From the NCBI GenBank assembly GCA_002403375.1, contig DHHQ01000002.1, positions 14,005-78,004 on the forward strand: a DNA stretch of 64,000 bases, given 5' to 3'. The DNA comes from Thiobacillus denitrificans (GTDB taxonomy: Bacteria > Pseudomonadota > Gammaproteobacteria > Burkholderiales > Thiobacillaceae). This document shows, in pieces, positions 33,037-41,200 of this stretch. Under the pieces are notes generated by a model. It worked only from the letters and a program-made list of their open reading frames with translations, was not told where the DNA came from and did not search any database. Position 1 is the stretch's first letter. The number at the start of each line of letters is the position of its first letter. The position numbers were made by a program, and so were the translations under genes.

Positions 33037-33438
33037 ATGATGAAAAGCCGCACCCCCCTGATGACCGGCGCGCTGCTGGGCCTGCTCGCCGTGCCGTTCG
33101 CGGTCCCCGTCCATGCCGCGGACGCCGACTGGAAGCGCGGACGCGTCTACTACCGCTTCGTCTGCACCGACTGCCACAAGCAGCAGCCGGGCGGCGAGAT
33201 CTCCCCGACCTCGCGCACGATGGCCGAGTGGAAGGCCTACTTCGCGGCGGGCAAGCACGAGAAGGGCAAGAACAGCCTGAGGCACTTCGTCAGCAAGTCC
33301 TACCGCGAGAGCATCAAGGGCAAGAACCAGGCGGCCGCCAAGTTCATCGACGTGCCCGAGGAAGAACTGTGGAAGGACGTGCAGGCGTTCGCGATCCGCG
33401 GCGCGAAGGACGGCGACGCGCCGGCCAAGTGCAACTGA
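33037..33438 (+). CDS. Monoheme cytochrome c
   Basis: 133 aa. Signal peptide (MTGALLGLLAVPFAVPVHA) and one haem site CTDCH near residue 46, rich in Lys (pI likely basic). No second CXXCH. Cotranscribed with the cytochrome b gene (34-nt gap, GGAG site). Probable small electron carrier of the octaheme/cyt b complex. Confidence 0.85.
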   Translation: MMKSRTPLMTGALLGLLAVPFAVPVHAADADWKRGRVYYRFVCTDCHKQQPGGEISPTSRTMAEWKAYFAAGKHEKGKNSLRHFVSKSYRESIKGKNQAAAKFIDVPEEELWKDVQAFAIRGAKDGDAPAKCN

Positions 33439-33473
33439 GCCGCGCCGACGCCTGATAAGAGCCGGGTGACGCG

Positions 33474-34700
33474 ATGAAGCCGTTCGACGCCGCAGGCCTC
33501 AGGGCCGACTACGAGGCCGCGCTGGTCGAACCGTGGTCGCCCTATTTCGGCGCCGCGGCGCTGCTGCTCGCCGTGCTCGCGCTGATGCTGTCGGGCGAGT
33601 TCTGGGGCGTGTTCGGCGGCATCAAGCTGTGGGGCGACTGGTTCAACCACCTGATCGGCCTCGACGGCCCGCTCGGCATCGCCGCGCCCGATTCGCCGCT
33701 CATGCACCGGCTGTCGCTGATGAACATCGCGCTCATCCTCGGCGCCTTCACCGCCGCGCTGCTGTCGCGCCAGTTCCGCTTCAGCCGCCCGCCGGCGCTC
33801 GAGTTCGTGTGGGGCGCGGCGGGCGGCAGCCTGATGGGCATCGGCGCGGTGCTCGCCGGCGGCTGTACCGTCGGCGCCTTCCTGGTGCCGACGCTGCACG
33901 CCTCGCCGTCGGGCTTCGTGATGCTCGTCGGCCTGATGGTCGGCGCGGTGATCGGGCTCAAGCTCCTGATGTGGACGCTCGAGCACGTCACCTGGGGAAC
34001 GCGGGCGCCGCTGCCGAAGCCGGTGCCGCCCGCCGCGCTGCGCGCCTACCCGTGGATCGCGCTCGCGGTCGTCGCCGGCATCGTCTGGTGGGCGACCGCC
34101 TGGTTCGGCTCGGCGGACGACAGGCTGGCGGCGCGCGCGATCATCGTGCTGGCGGGTTTCGCGATCGGCTTCGTCATGCACCGCTCGCGCTTCTGCGTCG
34201 CCCGCGCGGTGCGCGAGCCCTTCATGACCGCCGAGGGCGACATGACCAAGGCGGTGATCCTCATGCTCGCGGCGGGAATCCCGCTCGCCTCGCTGGTGTT
34301 CCAGGCCGAGCTGCTCGACCCCTACCTCGGCATCCCGCCGCGCTTCTGGCTCGGCTCGCTCGCCGGCGGCGTGGTGTTCGGCGTCGGCATGGTGTTCGCC
34401 GGCGGCTGCGGCACCGGCTCGCTGTGGCGGGTCGGCGAGGGCCACCTCAAGCTGTGGGTGGCGGTGTTCTGCTTCGCCTGGGTCGGCTCGGTCGCCGGCG
34501 CGCTGTTCGGCCGCGCCGGCTGGACCGTCTCGGAAATGAACCTCGACATGCTCGAGGAGAGCCCGCTCGGCATCCAGACCTTCTTCCCGGCCCTGCTCGA
34601 CGGCTGGGGCTGGACCTATCTCGCGTGCGGCGCCGGCTTGCTGCTCTGGTATCTGCTGGTGCGTTACAACGAATCGACGGAGCAATTCACCGTCGTCTGA
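33474..34700 (+). CDS. YeeE/YedE-family (TsuA-like) sulfur compound transporter
   Basis: 408 aa, about 9-10 transmembrane helices in two halves, each with the conserved Cys motif: GIGAVLAGGCTVGAF and VGMVFAGGCGTGSLWR. TsuA-like members import thiosulfate by a Cys relay. A second Cys pair appears at HRSRFCVARAV. It sits between cytochromes and a triple rhodanese, supporting transport of reduced sulfur. A second family member is at 61292. Confidence 0.88.
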   Translation: MKPFDAAGLRADYEAALVEPWSPYFGAAALLLAVLALMLSGEFWGVFGGIKLWGDWFNHLIGLDGPLGIAAPDSPLMHRLSLMNIALILGAFTAALLSRQFRFSRPPALEFVWGAAGGSLMGIGAVLAGGCTVGAFLVPTLHASPSGFVMLVGLMVGAVIGLKLLMWTLEHVTWGTRAPLPKPVPPAALRAYPWIALAVVAGIVWWATAWFGSADDRLAARAIIVLAGFAIGFVMHRSRFCVARAVREPFMTAEGDMTKAVILMLAAGIPLASLVFQAELLDPYLGIPPRFWLGSLAGGVVFGVGMVFAGGCGTGSLWRVGEGHLKLWVAVFCFAWVGSVAGALFGRAGWTVSEMNLDMLEESPLGIQTFFPALLDGWGWTYLACGAGLLLWYLLVRYNESTEQFTVV

Positions 34701-34717
34701 CAAAAGGAGACATCGAA

Positions 34718-35869
34718 ATGAAAACGAAACTGCATGCCCTGGCCTGTGCGCTTGCCCTCTCACTGCCGGTCGCGCTGCCGGTCACGGTCTGGACGGCGCC
34801 GGCGCACGCCGAGCAGCTCAAGCCGAAGGAGGGCTGGTATCCCAAGCTGGTCGACGCCGAGTTCGTCAAGCAGTACGTCGGCATTCCGCCGAAGCCCGGC
34901 GTCATGATCATCGATTCGCGCCCCGCCGCGCGCCAGTACGATCCCGGCCACATCCCCGGCGCGGTCAGCATTCCCGACAGCAAGTTCGACCAGCTGGCCG
35001 CCAGCCTGCCCGCGGACAAGGGCACGCTGCTGATCTTCTACTGCGGCGGACTGGAGTGCATGCTGAGCCACAACTCGGCGTTCAAGGCCGAGAAGCTCGG
35101 CTACACCAACATCCGCGTCTACGCCGAAGGCTCGCCCGACTGGGCCGCCAGGGGCATGGGGATGTCGGTCTCGGGCGCCTACATCAGGAAGCTGATCGAC
35201 GAGAAGGCGAACTTCATGCTGATCGACGCGCGGCCCAAGCGCGTGTTCGACAAGGGCGCCATCCCCGGCGCGGTCAACATTTCCGACAGCGAATTCGACA
35301 AGCACGTCGACAAGCTGCCGGCCGACAAGGCCACGCCGCTGATCTACTACTGCGGCGGCCTCGAGTGCGTGCTCAGCGACAACTCCGCGGCGAAGGCCCG
35401 CGCGCTCGGCTACAGCGACGTCAGGACCTACGTCGAGGGCTACCCGGAATGGGTCAAGCTGTACGGCGCGGCGGCGCCCGCAGCGACCGGCGGCGCCGAG
35501 GCGTCGGCCAAGCCGGCGGCGGCGATCGAGCCTGGCAAGGAGAAGGGCACGATCTCGGTGGCGTCGTTCGAGCGCATCATGAAGGAGAACCCGGACTCGC
35601 TGCTGCTCGTCGACGTGCGCGACGCCAAGGAGTTCAGGAACGGCGCGATCAAGGGCGCGGTCAATATCCCGATCGGCGACCTCGAGAAGCAGATCGCCAC
35701 GCTGCCGAAGGACAAGCCCATCGTCTTCCTCTGCGGCACCGGCGCCCGCGCGGGCGAGGCCTACGACGCCGCGGCCCTGCTGCGCAGCGAACTCACGACC
35801 TACTTCATCGATGCGCAGATGAAGTTCAACCCGGACGGCACCTATACGATCAAGGAACACGGCAAGTAA
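34718..35869 (+). CDS. Periplasmic triple-rhodanese-domain sulfurtransferase
   Basis: 383 aa. Signal peptide ending AHA, then three rhodanese domains with active-site Cys109 (CGGLECM), Cys212 (CGGLECV) and Cys340 (CGTGARA). Domains 1 and 2 share the CGGLEC loop and look like an internal duplication; domain 3 has a standard CXXGXR-like loop and follows an Ala/Pro linker. It would carry persulfide or thiosulfate sulfur in the periplasm. 17 nt after the transporter, with an AAAGGAG site. Last gene of the cluster. Confidence 0.9.
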   Translation: MKTKLHALACALALSLPVALPVTVWTAPAHAEQLKPKEGWYPKLVDAEFVKQYVGIPPKPGVMIIDSRPAARQYDPGHIPGAVSIPDSKFDQLAASLPADKGTLLIFYCGGLECMLSHNSAFKAEKLGYTNIRVYAEGSPDWAARGMGMSVSGAYIRKLIDEKANFMLIDARPKRVFDKGAIPGAVNISDSEFDKHVDKLPADKATPLIYYCGGLECVLSDNSAAKARALGYSDVRTYVEGYPEWVKLYGAAAPAATGGAEASAKPAAAIEPGKEKGTISVASFERIMKENPDSLLLVDVRDAKEFRNGAIKGAVNIPIGDLEKQIATLPKDKPIVFLCGTGARAGEAYDAAALLRSELTTYFIDAQMKFNPDGTYTIKEHGK

Positions 35870-35900
35870 GTCCGCGCCGCCCGGCGAGAACGCCGCCGAC

Positions 35901-35930
35901 AAAAGCCCGCACGGAGTGCGGGCTTTTTTT
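35901..35930 (+). terminator. Intrinsic terminator after the rhodanese gene
   Basis: 12-bp perfect stem AAAAGCCCGCAC / GTGCGGGCTTTT with a GGA loop and T7. Confidence 0.93.
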
Positions 35931-36072
35931 GTGCGCCGTGGCCGGTCGAGACGAAAAGGGGCGTGCGACGTAATGGGCCTGTAAAGGTCGGCGGGCAGAA
36001 TGCGCCGGCGTGCGAGGCGAGGGAGGACCCGCCTCGGCCACCCTGATCAACACAATCTCAAAGGGCCTGTTC

Positions 36073-38289
36073 ATGAACGACCGCACCAAACCCACGAAGA
36101 TCGATCCCGACGACATCGGGCACAACGAATCCGCCAACCCCAGCTTCGACAGCATCCTCGCCGCCCGCCTGAGCCGCCGCAGCTTCATGCTCGGCAGCGT
36201 CGGCACCGGCGCCATGGCCGTCTTCGGCGGCGTCTCGCTCGCCACACTCGCCGGCTGCGACAGCGACAGCAACACCCCGCCCGCCGGTCTGGCAAGCAAC
36301 GAAACGCTGCTCGGCTTCACCGCCGTGTCGAAGAGCCTCGCCGACGCCGTCGTCATTCCCGACGGCTACAGCTACTCCGTGCTGTGCGCGCTCGGCGACC
36401 CGCTGCGCGCCGGCACCGGCCCCTACGGCAACGTCGGCCTCGACGACGACTACGAGAACCGCTTCGGCGACCACCACGACGGCATGGAGTACTTCGGCCT
36501 CTCGGCCGCCGGCACGCCCGATCCCGCGAGCAGCGAGCGCGCGCTGATCGGCATGAACCACGAGGCGACGACCGACGAGAAGCTATCCTCGTTCTTTCTG
36601 TTCGCCAATGGCGGCACCAGCTCGCTGCCGCGTCCCGCCGCTGAGGTCGACAAGGAAATGGCGATCCACGGCATCTCGGTGTTCGAGATCAAGAAGAACG
36701 CCGGCACGTTCGCCTACGTGCAGGATTCGGCGTTCAACTTCCGCATCCACCAGAACACGCCGGTGGAGATCCACGGCCCTGCAGCTGGCGACGACCTGAT
36801 GGTCACCAAATACTCGAACGCCGGTACGATGACCCGCGGTACGCTGAACAACTGCGGCACCGGCAAGACCCCGTGGGGCACGCTGGTGTCGGGCGAGGAG
36901 AACTGGGCCGGCTACTTCACCCGTCAAGTGGGTGACGATGCCGCACGCACCGCCGCCGGCTACGCCAAGAGCGTGACTTCGCTGAACCGCTACGGTCGCG
37001 CCGAGGGCAAGGCCAGCCGCCACGGCTGGGAGACCGGCGGGGCGGAAGACAAGTACCGCCGCTGGGAGATCAGCCTGGCCGGCGCCTCGGCCGACGGCAG
37101 CGACGACTACCGCAACGAGCTCAACACCTTCGGCTACATCGTCGAGATCGACCCCTACGACAAGTCGCAGGCCGCCCGCAAGCGCACCGCGCTCGGCCGC
37201 TTCGCGCACGAGGCCGCGGCCTTCTCGATTCCGGTCGAAGGCAAGCCGCTGGCGGTCTACCAGGGCGACGATTCGCGCGGCGAATACGTCTACAAGTTCG
37301 TCTCGGCCAAGGCCTGGGTCGCCGGCGATGCCAGTCGCGCCGACCGTCTGGCCGTGGGCAACGAGTACCTCGACGCCGGCACGCTCTACGTCGCGAAATT
37401 CAACGCCGACGGCAGCGGCGAGTGGATCGAGCTGTCGATCGACAACCCCGCGATCAAGAACTACGCAGGCTATCCCTTCGCCGATCAGGCCGACGTCTGC
37501 GTGAATTCGCGCCTGGCGGCCGACGCCGTCGGCGCGACCAAGATGGACCGCCCCGAATGGAGCGCGGTCAACCCCGCCAACGGCGAGGTCTACATCGCGC
37601 TGACCAACAACAGCAACCGCACCGTCGCGACCGCTGATGCCGCCAACCCGCGCTACTACAGCGACGTCTATGGCACGTCCACGGTCAAGACCGGCAACGT
37701 CAACGGCCACATCATCCGTCTGCGCGAGGGCGCCGGCGAGGCCGCGTCGACCAGCTTCAGCTGGGACGTGTACCTGTTCGGCGCCGAGTCGGGTGCCGGC
37801 TCCGCGATCAACCTGTCCGGCCTCACCACCGACCAGGACTTCTCGAGCCCGGACGGCCTGGTCTTCACGCCTTCGACCGGCATCTGCTGGATCCAGACCG
37901 ACGACGGCGCCTACACCGACGTCACCAACTGCATGATGGTCGCGGCGCTGCCGGGGCAGGTCGGCGACGGCGACACGGTGACGGTGTCCGGGACCGGCGT
38001 AACCACCTACCGCGGCAAGCTGCCGACCGCGGACACGCTCAAGCGCTTCCTGGTGGGCGTGCCCGGCTGCGAGATCACCGGCCTCTGCGAGTCGCCGGAC
38101 GGCCGCGCGCTGTTCGTCAACATCCAGCACCCGGGCGAAGCCACCGCCCAGGCCGACATCGCAGACCCGACCAAGTACCAGAGCCACTGGCCGGGCAACA
38201 TCGGCTACGGCGCGGGCGGTAACTTGGCGCGCCCGCGTTCTGCCACCATCGTCATCACCAAGAACGACGGCGGCCGCATCGGTTCCTGA
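36073..38289 (+). CDS. PhoX family (DUF839) alkaline phosphatase-like protein
   Basis: 738 aa from ATG 36073 (AAGGG 8 nt upstream). The N-terminus has a twin-arginine signal (LSRRSFMLGS) and then LATLAGCDSD, which also reads as a lipobox. The body has PhoX features: GMNHEATTDE, LVSGEENWAGYF, SPDGLVFTPSTGICWIQTD and a terminal ARPRSATIVITKNDGG. PhoX enzymes are Ca/Fe-dependent Tat-exported phosphatases; other DUF839 proteins differ in role. Monocistronic with its own terminator. Not obviously tied to the sulfur genes. Confidence 0.88.
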   Translation: MNDRTKPTKIDPDDIGHNESANPSFDSILAARLSRRSFMLGSVGTGAMAVFGGVSLATLAGCDSDSNTPPAGLASNETLLGFTAVSKSLADAVVIPDGYSYSVLCALGDPLRAGTGPYGNVGLDDDYENRFGDHHDGMEYFGLSAAGTPDPASSERALIGMNHEATTDEKLSSFFLFANGGTSSLPRPAAEVDKEMAIHGISVFEIKKNAGTFAYVQDSAFNFRIHQNTPVEIHGPAAGDDLMVTKYSNAGTMTRGTLNNCGTGKTPWGTLVSGEENWAGYFTRQVGDDAARTAAGYAKSVTSLNRYGRAEGKASRHGWETGGAEDKYRRWEISLAGASADGSDDYRNELNTFGYIVEIDPYDKSQAARKRTALGRFAHEAAAFSIPVEGKPLAVYQGDDSRGEYVYKFVSAKAWVAGDASRADRLAVGNEYLDAGTLYVAKFNADGSGEWIELSIDNPAIKNYAGYPFADQADVCVNSRLAADAVGATKMDRPEWSAVNPANGEVYIALTNNSNRTVATADAANPRYYSDVYGTSTVKTGNVNGHIIRLREGAGEAASTSFSWDVYLFGAESGAGSAINLSGLTTDQDFSSPDGLVFTPSTGICWIQTDDGAYTDVTNCMMVAALPGQVGDGDTVTVSGTGVTTYRGKLPTADTLKRFLVGVPGCEITGLCESPDGRALFVNIQHPGEATAQADIADPTKYQSHWPGNIGYGAGGNLARPRSATIVITKNDGGRIGS

Positions 38290-38306
38290 TCGGTCCTGCG
38301 TCACGC

Positions 38307-38338
38307 GAACCGGCCCTGCGGGGCCGGTTCTTTTTTTT
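38307..38338 (+). terminator. Intrinsic terminator after the PhoX-like gene
   Basis: 10-bp perfect stem GAACCGGCCC / GGGCCGGTTC with a 4-nt loop and T8. The convergent regulator gene ends 17 nt beyond. Confidence 0.92.
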
Positions 38339-38355
38339 CGCCGTCGGCAGGCGAT

Positions 38356-39642
38356 TCAGCTGAGTCCGTGGCGCCTGAGCTTGCGGTAGAGCGTGCGCTC
38401 GGTGACGCCGAGCGCGGCGGCGACGCGGCCGCGGTGGCCGCCGTGCAGGTCGAGCAGGGCGCGGATGTGGGTGCGCTCGACCTCGGGCAGCGCCTGCGTG
38501 CCGGGCGGCGCCATCGCCGCCGCGGCGGGCAGCCCGAGGTCGGCGGCGCGGATCAGGCCGTCGCGGCAGGTCAGCACCGCGCGCTGCAGGACGTTGCGCA
38601 GCTCGCGCACGTTGCCGGGGAAGTCGTAGGCGCCGAGCGCGGCGAGCGCGCAGGCGTCGAGCCGGCACGGCCGCTCGCCTGCCAGGCGCTTGAGCAGGAA
38701 GGCGGCCAGCGCAGGCAGGTCCTCGCGCCGCTCGCGCAGCGCGGGCAGGGTGACGTCGATGCCGGCGACCCGGTAGTAGAGGTCGAGGCGGAAGCGCCTG
38801 GCGTCGACCTCGTCGAGCAGACGGCGGTTGGTCGCCGACACCAGGCGCACGTCGGCGCCCAGCGTGTGGGTGCCGCCGACGCGGCGGAACTCGCCGGTCT
38901 CGAGCACGCGCAGGAGCTTGGCCTGCAGGCCAAGCGGGATCTCGGCGACCTCGTCGAGGAACAGCGTGCCGCCGTCGGCGAGCTCGAACAGGCCCTTCTT
39001 CAGGCCACTGCTGCCGGAGAACGCGCCGCGCTCGTGGCCGAACAGCTCGCTCTCGAACAGCGTCTCCGGCACCGCCGCGCAGTTGATCACGATGAAGGGG
39101 CCGCCGGCGCGCGTCGAGCGGGCATGGATGAAGCGCGCGGCGAGCTCCTTGCCGACGCCGCTCTCGCCGTAGAGCAGGATCGACGCCTCGCTCTCGGCGA
39201 CGCGCGCGAGGTTGTCGACGCAGGCGAGGAAGGCGGGCGACTGGCCGATCATCTGCAGCGCGTCGCAGTCGCTGCCGGGGTCGGCCTCGAGCGGGTAGAG
39301 CTGCTCGCCGAGGTAGCGCTCGCCGTCGATGCCGCGCAGCAGATGGCCGCGGATGCGGGTGCGCTCGGGCTGGTCGTCGGCGTGGAAATGGGTGTGCACG
39401 ACCTCGACGGCCTCGCCGTCCTCGAACGCCGCGCGGTGCGGGCACTGCTCGCCGTTCTCGTGGCAGGGGTGGGTGGCGTGGTGCGACACCGCGTAGCAGT
39501 GCCGGCCGACGACCGAGTCGGGGGTGGCGCCGTAGGCGTCGGCGTAGCGCCGGTTGGCGGCGACGATGCGGTAGTCGCGGTCGATCACGACGAAGGGCTG
39601 GTCGTTCGCGTCGATGAGTTCCTGCAGCTGGAGCTGGGGCAT
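38356..39642 (-). CDS. Sigma-54-dependent activator with Cys/His-rich PAS sensor
   Basis: 428 aa from ATG 39642 (TTG 39672 possible). An N-terminal PAS domain carries a Cys/His cluster (Cys49, Cys60, Cys67 and several His in HCYAVSHHATHPCHENGEQC). The AAA+ domain has Walker A GESGVGKE (159-166), Walker B LFLDE and an Arg-finger region. The sigma-54 contact loop reads GAFSGS where GAFTGA is usual. A C-terminal Fis-type helix-turn-helix (RVAAALGVTERTLYRKLRRH) follows. Divergent from an SQR gene with a -24/-12 promoter, so probably its activator in response to sulfide or redox state. Confidence 0.92.
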   Translation of the reverse strand: MPQLQLQELIDANDQPFVVIDRDYRIVAANRRYADAYGATPDSVVGRHCYAVSHHATHPCHENGEQCPHRAAFEDGEAVEVVHTHFHADDQPERTRIRGHLLRGIDGERYLGEQLYPLEADPGSDCDALQMIGQSPAFLACVDNLARVAESEASILLYGESGVGKELAARFIHARSTRAGGPFIVINCAAVPETLFESELFGHERGAFSGSSGLKKGLFELADGGTLFLDEVAEIPLGLQAKLLRVLETGEFRRVGGTHTLGADVRLVSATNRRLLDEVDARRFRLDLYYRVAGIDVTLPALRERREDLPALAAFLLKRLAGERPCRLDACALAALGAYDFPGNVRELRNVLQRAVLTCRDGLIRAADLGLPAAAAMAPPGTQALPEVERTHIRALLDLHGGHRGRVAAALGVTERTLYRKLRRHGLS

Positions 39643-39654
39643 GGCTGACACCCG

Positions 39655-39698
39655 GTCATGACATTCGGTCAATCTGTCATGACGGATATGTCATGTCA
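39655..39698. promoter_or_regulatory. Three TGTCATGACA-like sites, probable activator binding sites
   Basis: GTCATGACA (39655-39663), TGTCATGAC (39675-39683) and TGTCATGTCA (39689-39698) are near-identical palindromic sites. They lie 47-90 bp upstream of the -24 element of the SQR promoter and just upstream of the regulator's own start, fitting an upstream activating sequence that also serves autoregulation. Confidence 0.7.
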
Positions 39699-39744
39699 AG
39701 GCCCGTGCCCCGCGCCGCCACGGGGGTTCGTGCCCGCCGGGCGG

Positions 39745-39760
39745 TGGCACGCCGCTTGCA
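39745..39760 (+). promoter_or_regulatory. Sigma-54 promoter (-24/-12) of the SQR gene
   Basis: TGGCACGCCGCTTGCA is an exact match to the TGGCAC-N5-TTGC consensus, 37 bp upstream of the GTG start. Confidence 0.9.
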
Positions 39761-39796
39761 GTTGTGCTGCCGCTACCAACCATGAGGAGACACAAC

Positions 39797-41065
39797 GTGG
39801 CACACATCGTAATTCTGGGCGCAGGCATCGGCGGCATGACCATGGCGTACGAAATGCGCGAATCGGCGCGGGCCGAGGACAAGGTCACCGTCATTTCCAA
39901 CAACTCGTATTTCCAGTTCACCCCGTCCAACCCGTGGGTGGCGGTCAACTGGCGCAAGCGCGACGACATCACGCTCGAGGCCGCGCCCTACCTGAAGAAG
40001 AAGAACATCGACTTCATTCCGGTCGGCGCCGCGCGCGTGCATCCCGAGAACAACCAGATCGAGCTGACCGACGGCCAGGTGGTGGACTACGACTTCCTCA
40101 TCATCGCGACCGGGCCCAAGCTCGCGTTCGACGAGGTGCCGGGGCTGGGGCCGGAAGGCAATACCCAGTCGGTCTGCACGGTGGAGCATGCGGTGAACTC
40201 GGGCCGTGCGTGGGAGGAGTTCGTGCGCAATCCGGGCCCGATCGTCGTCGGCGCGGTGCAGGGCGCGTCGTGCTACGGGCCGGCGTACGAGTTCGCCATG
40301 ATCATGGATACCGACCTCAAGAAGCGCAAGATCCGCGACCGCGTGCCGATGACCTTCGTCACCGCCGAGCCCTACGTCGGCCACCTCGGCTTGGGCGGCG
40401 TCGGCGACTCGAAGGGCCTGCTCGAGTCGGCGATGCGCGACCGCCACATCAAGTGGATCTGCAACGCCAAGGTCACCAGGGTCGAGGCCGGCAAGATGTT
40501 CGTCGCCGAGCACAACGACCGCGGCGAGGTGATCAAGGAGCACGAGCTGCCGTTCGCCTACTCGATGATGCTGCCGGCGTTCAAGGGCATCGACGCGGTG
40601 TTCGGCATCGAGGGGCTGACCAACCCGCGCGGCTTCATCACCATCGACCCGTTCCAGCGCAACCCGAAGTACCCCAACGTCTACGCGGTCGGCGTGTGCG
40701 TCGCCATCCCGCCGGTCGAGGCCACCCCGGTGCCGACCGGCACGCCGAAGACCGGCTACATGATCGAGTCGATGGTCACCGCCACCGCGCACAACATCCG
40801 CGCCGTGATGGACGGCCGCGAGCCGGCCGAGAAGGCGACCTGGAACGCCATCTGCCTGGCCGACTTCGGCGACACCGGCGCCGCCTTCGTCGCGCTGCCG
40901 CAGATCCCGCCGCGCAACGTCAACTGGTTCAAGGAAGGCAAGTGGGTGCACCTCGCCAAGGTCGCGTTCGAGAAGTACTTCATGCTGAAAATGAAGCGCG
41001 GCTCGACCGAGCCGCTGTACGAGAAATACGTGCTCGGCCTGATGGGCATCAAGAAGCTCAAATAA
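39797..41065 (+). CDS. sqr: Sulfide:quinone oxidoreductase
   Basis: 422 aa from GTG 39797, set by GAGGAG 7 nt upstream (ATG 39782 also in frame). Membrane-associated flavoprotein oxidising sulfide to sulfane sulfur/polysulfide with quinone as acceptor. N-terminal FAD motif VILGAGIGGMTMAYEM; three redox Cys at SQR positions: Cys127 (SVCTVEHA), Cys159 (GASCYGP) and Cys353 (NAICLADFGD); AIPPVEATPVPTGTPKTGYM; amphipathic C-terminus (FEKYFMLKMKRG). It resembles the Acidithiobacillus-type SQR. Own sigma-54 promoter and own terminator. Confidence 0.93.
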   Translation: MAHIVILGAGIGGMTMAYEMRESARAEDKVTVISNNSYFQFTPSNPWVAVNWRKRDDITLEAAPYLKKKNIDFIPVGAARVHPENNQIELTDGQVVDYDFLIIATGPKLAFDEVPGLGPEGNTQSVCTVEHAVNSGRAWEEFVRNPGPIVVGAVQGASCYGPAYEFAMIMDTDLKKRKIRDRVPMTFVTAEPYVGHLGLGGVGDSKGLLESAMRDRHIKWICNAKVTRVEAGKMFVAEHNDRGEVIKEHELPFAYSMMLPAFKGIDAVFGIEGLTNPRGFITIDPFQRNPKYPNVYAVGVCVAIPPVEATPVPTGTPKTGYMIESMVTATAHNIRAVMDGREPAEKATWNAICLADFGDTGAAFVALPQIPPRNVNWFKEGKWVHLAKVAFEKYFMLKMKRGSTEPLYEKYVLGLMGIKKLK

Positions 41066-41088
41066 AGCCCTGCGGCATCAATCCCTTG

Positions 41089-41111
41089 AAGCGCCTGCGG
41101 GCGCTTTTTTT
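41089..41111 (+). terminator. Intrinsic terminator after sqr
   Basis: 7-bp stem AAGCGCC / GGCGCTT with a 4-nt loop and T7. Confidence 0.8.
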
Positions 41112-41136
41112 ATGCCGGCAGGGCGGGGCGGCCCGT

Positions 41137-41142
41137 TATAAT
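41137..41142 (+). promoter_or_regulatory. Candidate -10 element for trpGDC
   Basis: A perfect TATAAT in a GC-rich context lies 59 bp upstream of trpG; no convincing -35. It implies that trpGDC has its own promoter now that it is separated from trpE. Confidence 0.45.
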
Positions 41143-41200
41143 CTGCCGACTTGGCGCAGGCGCACGCTTGGCCAGATGCCGAGACGCCGAAGGAATCCCC

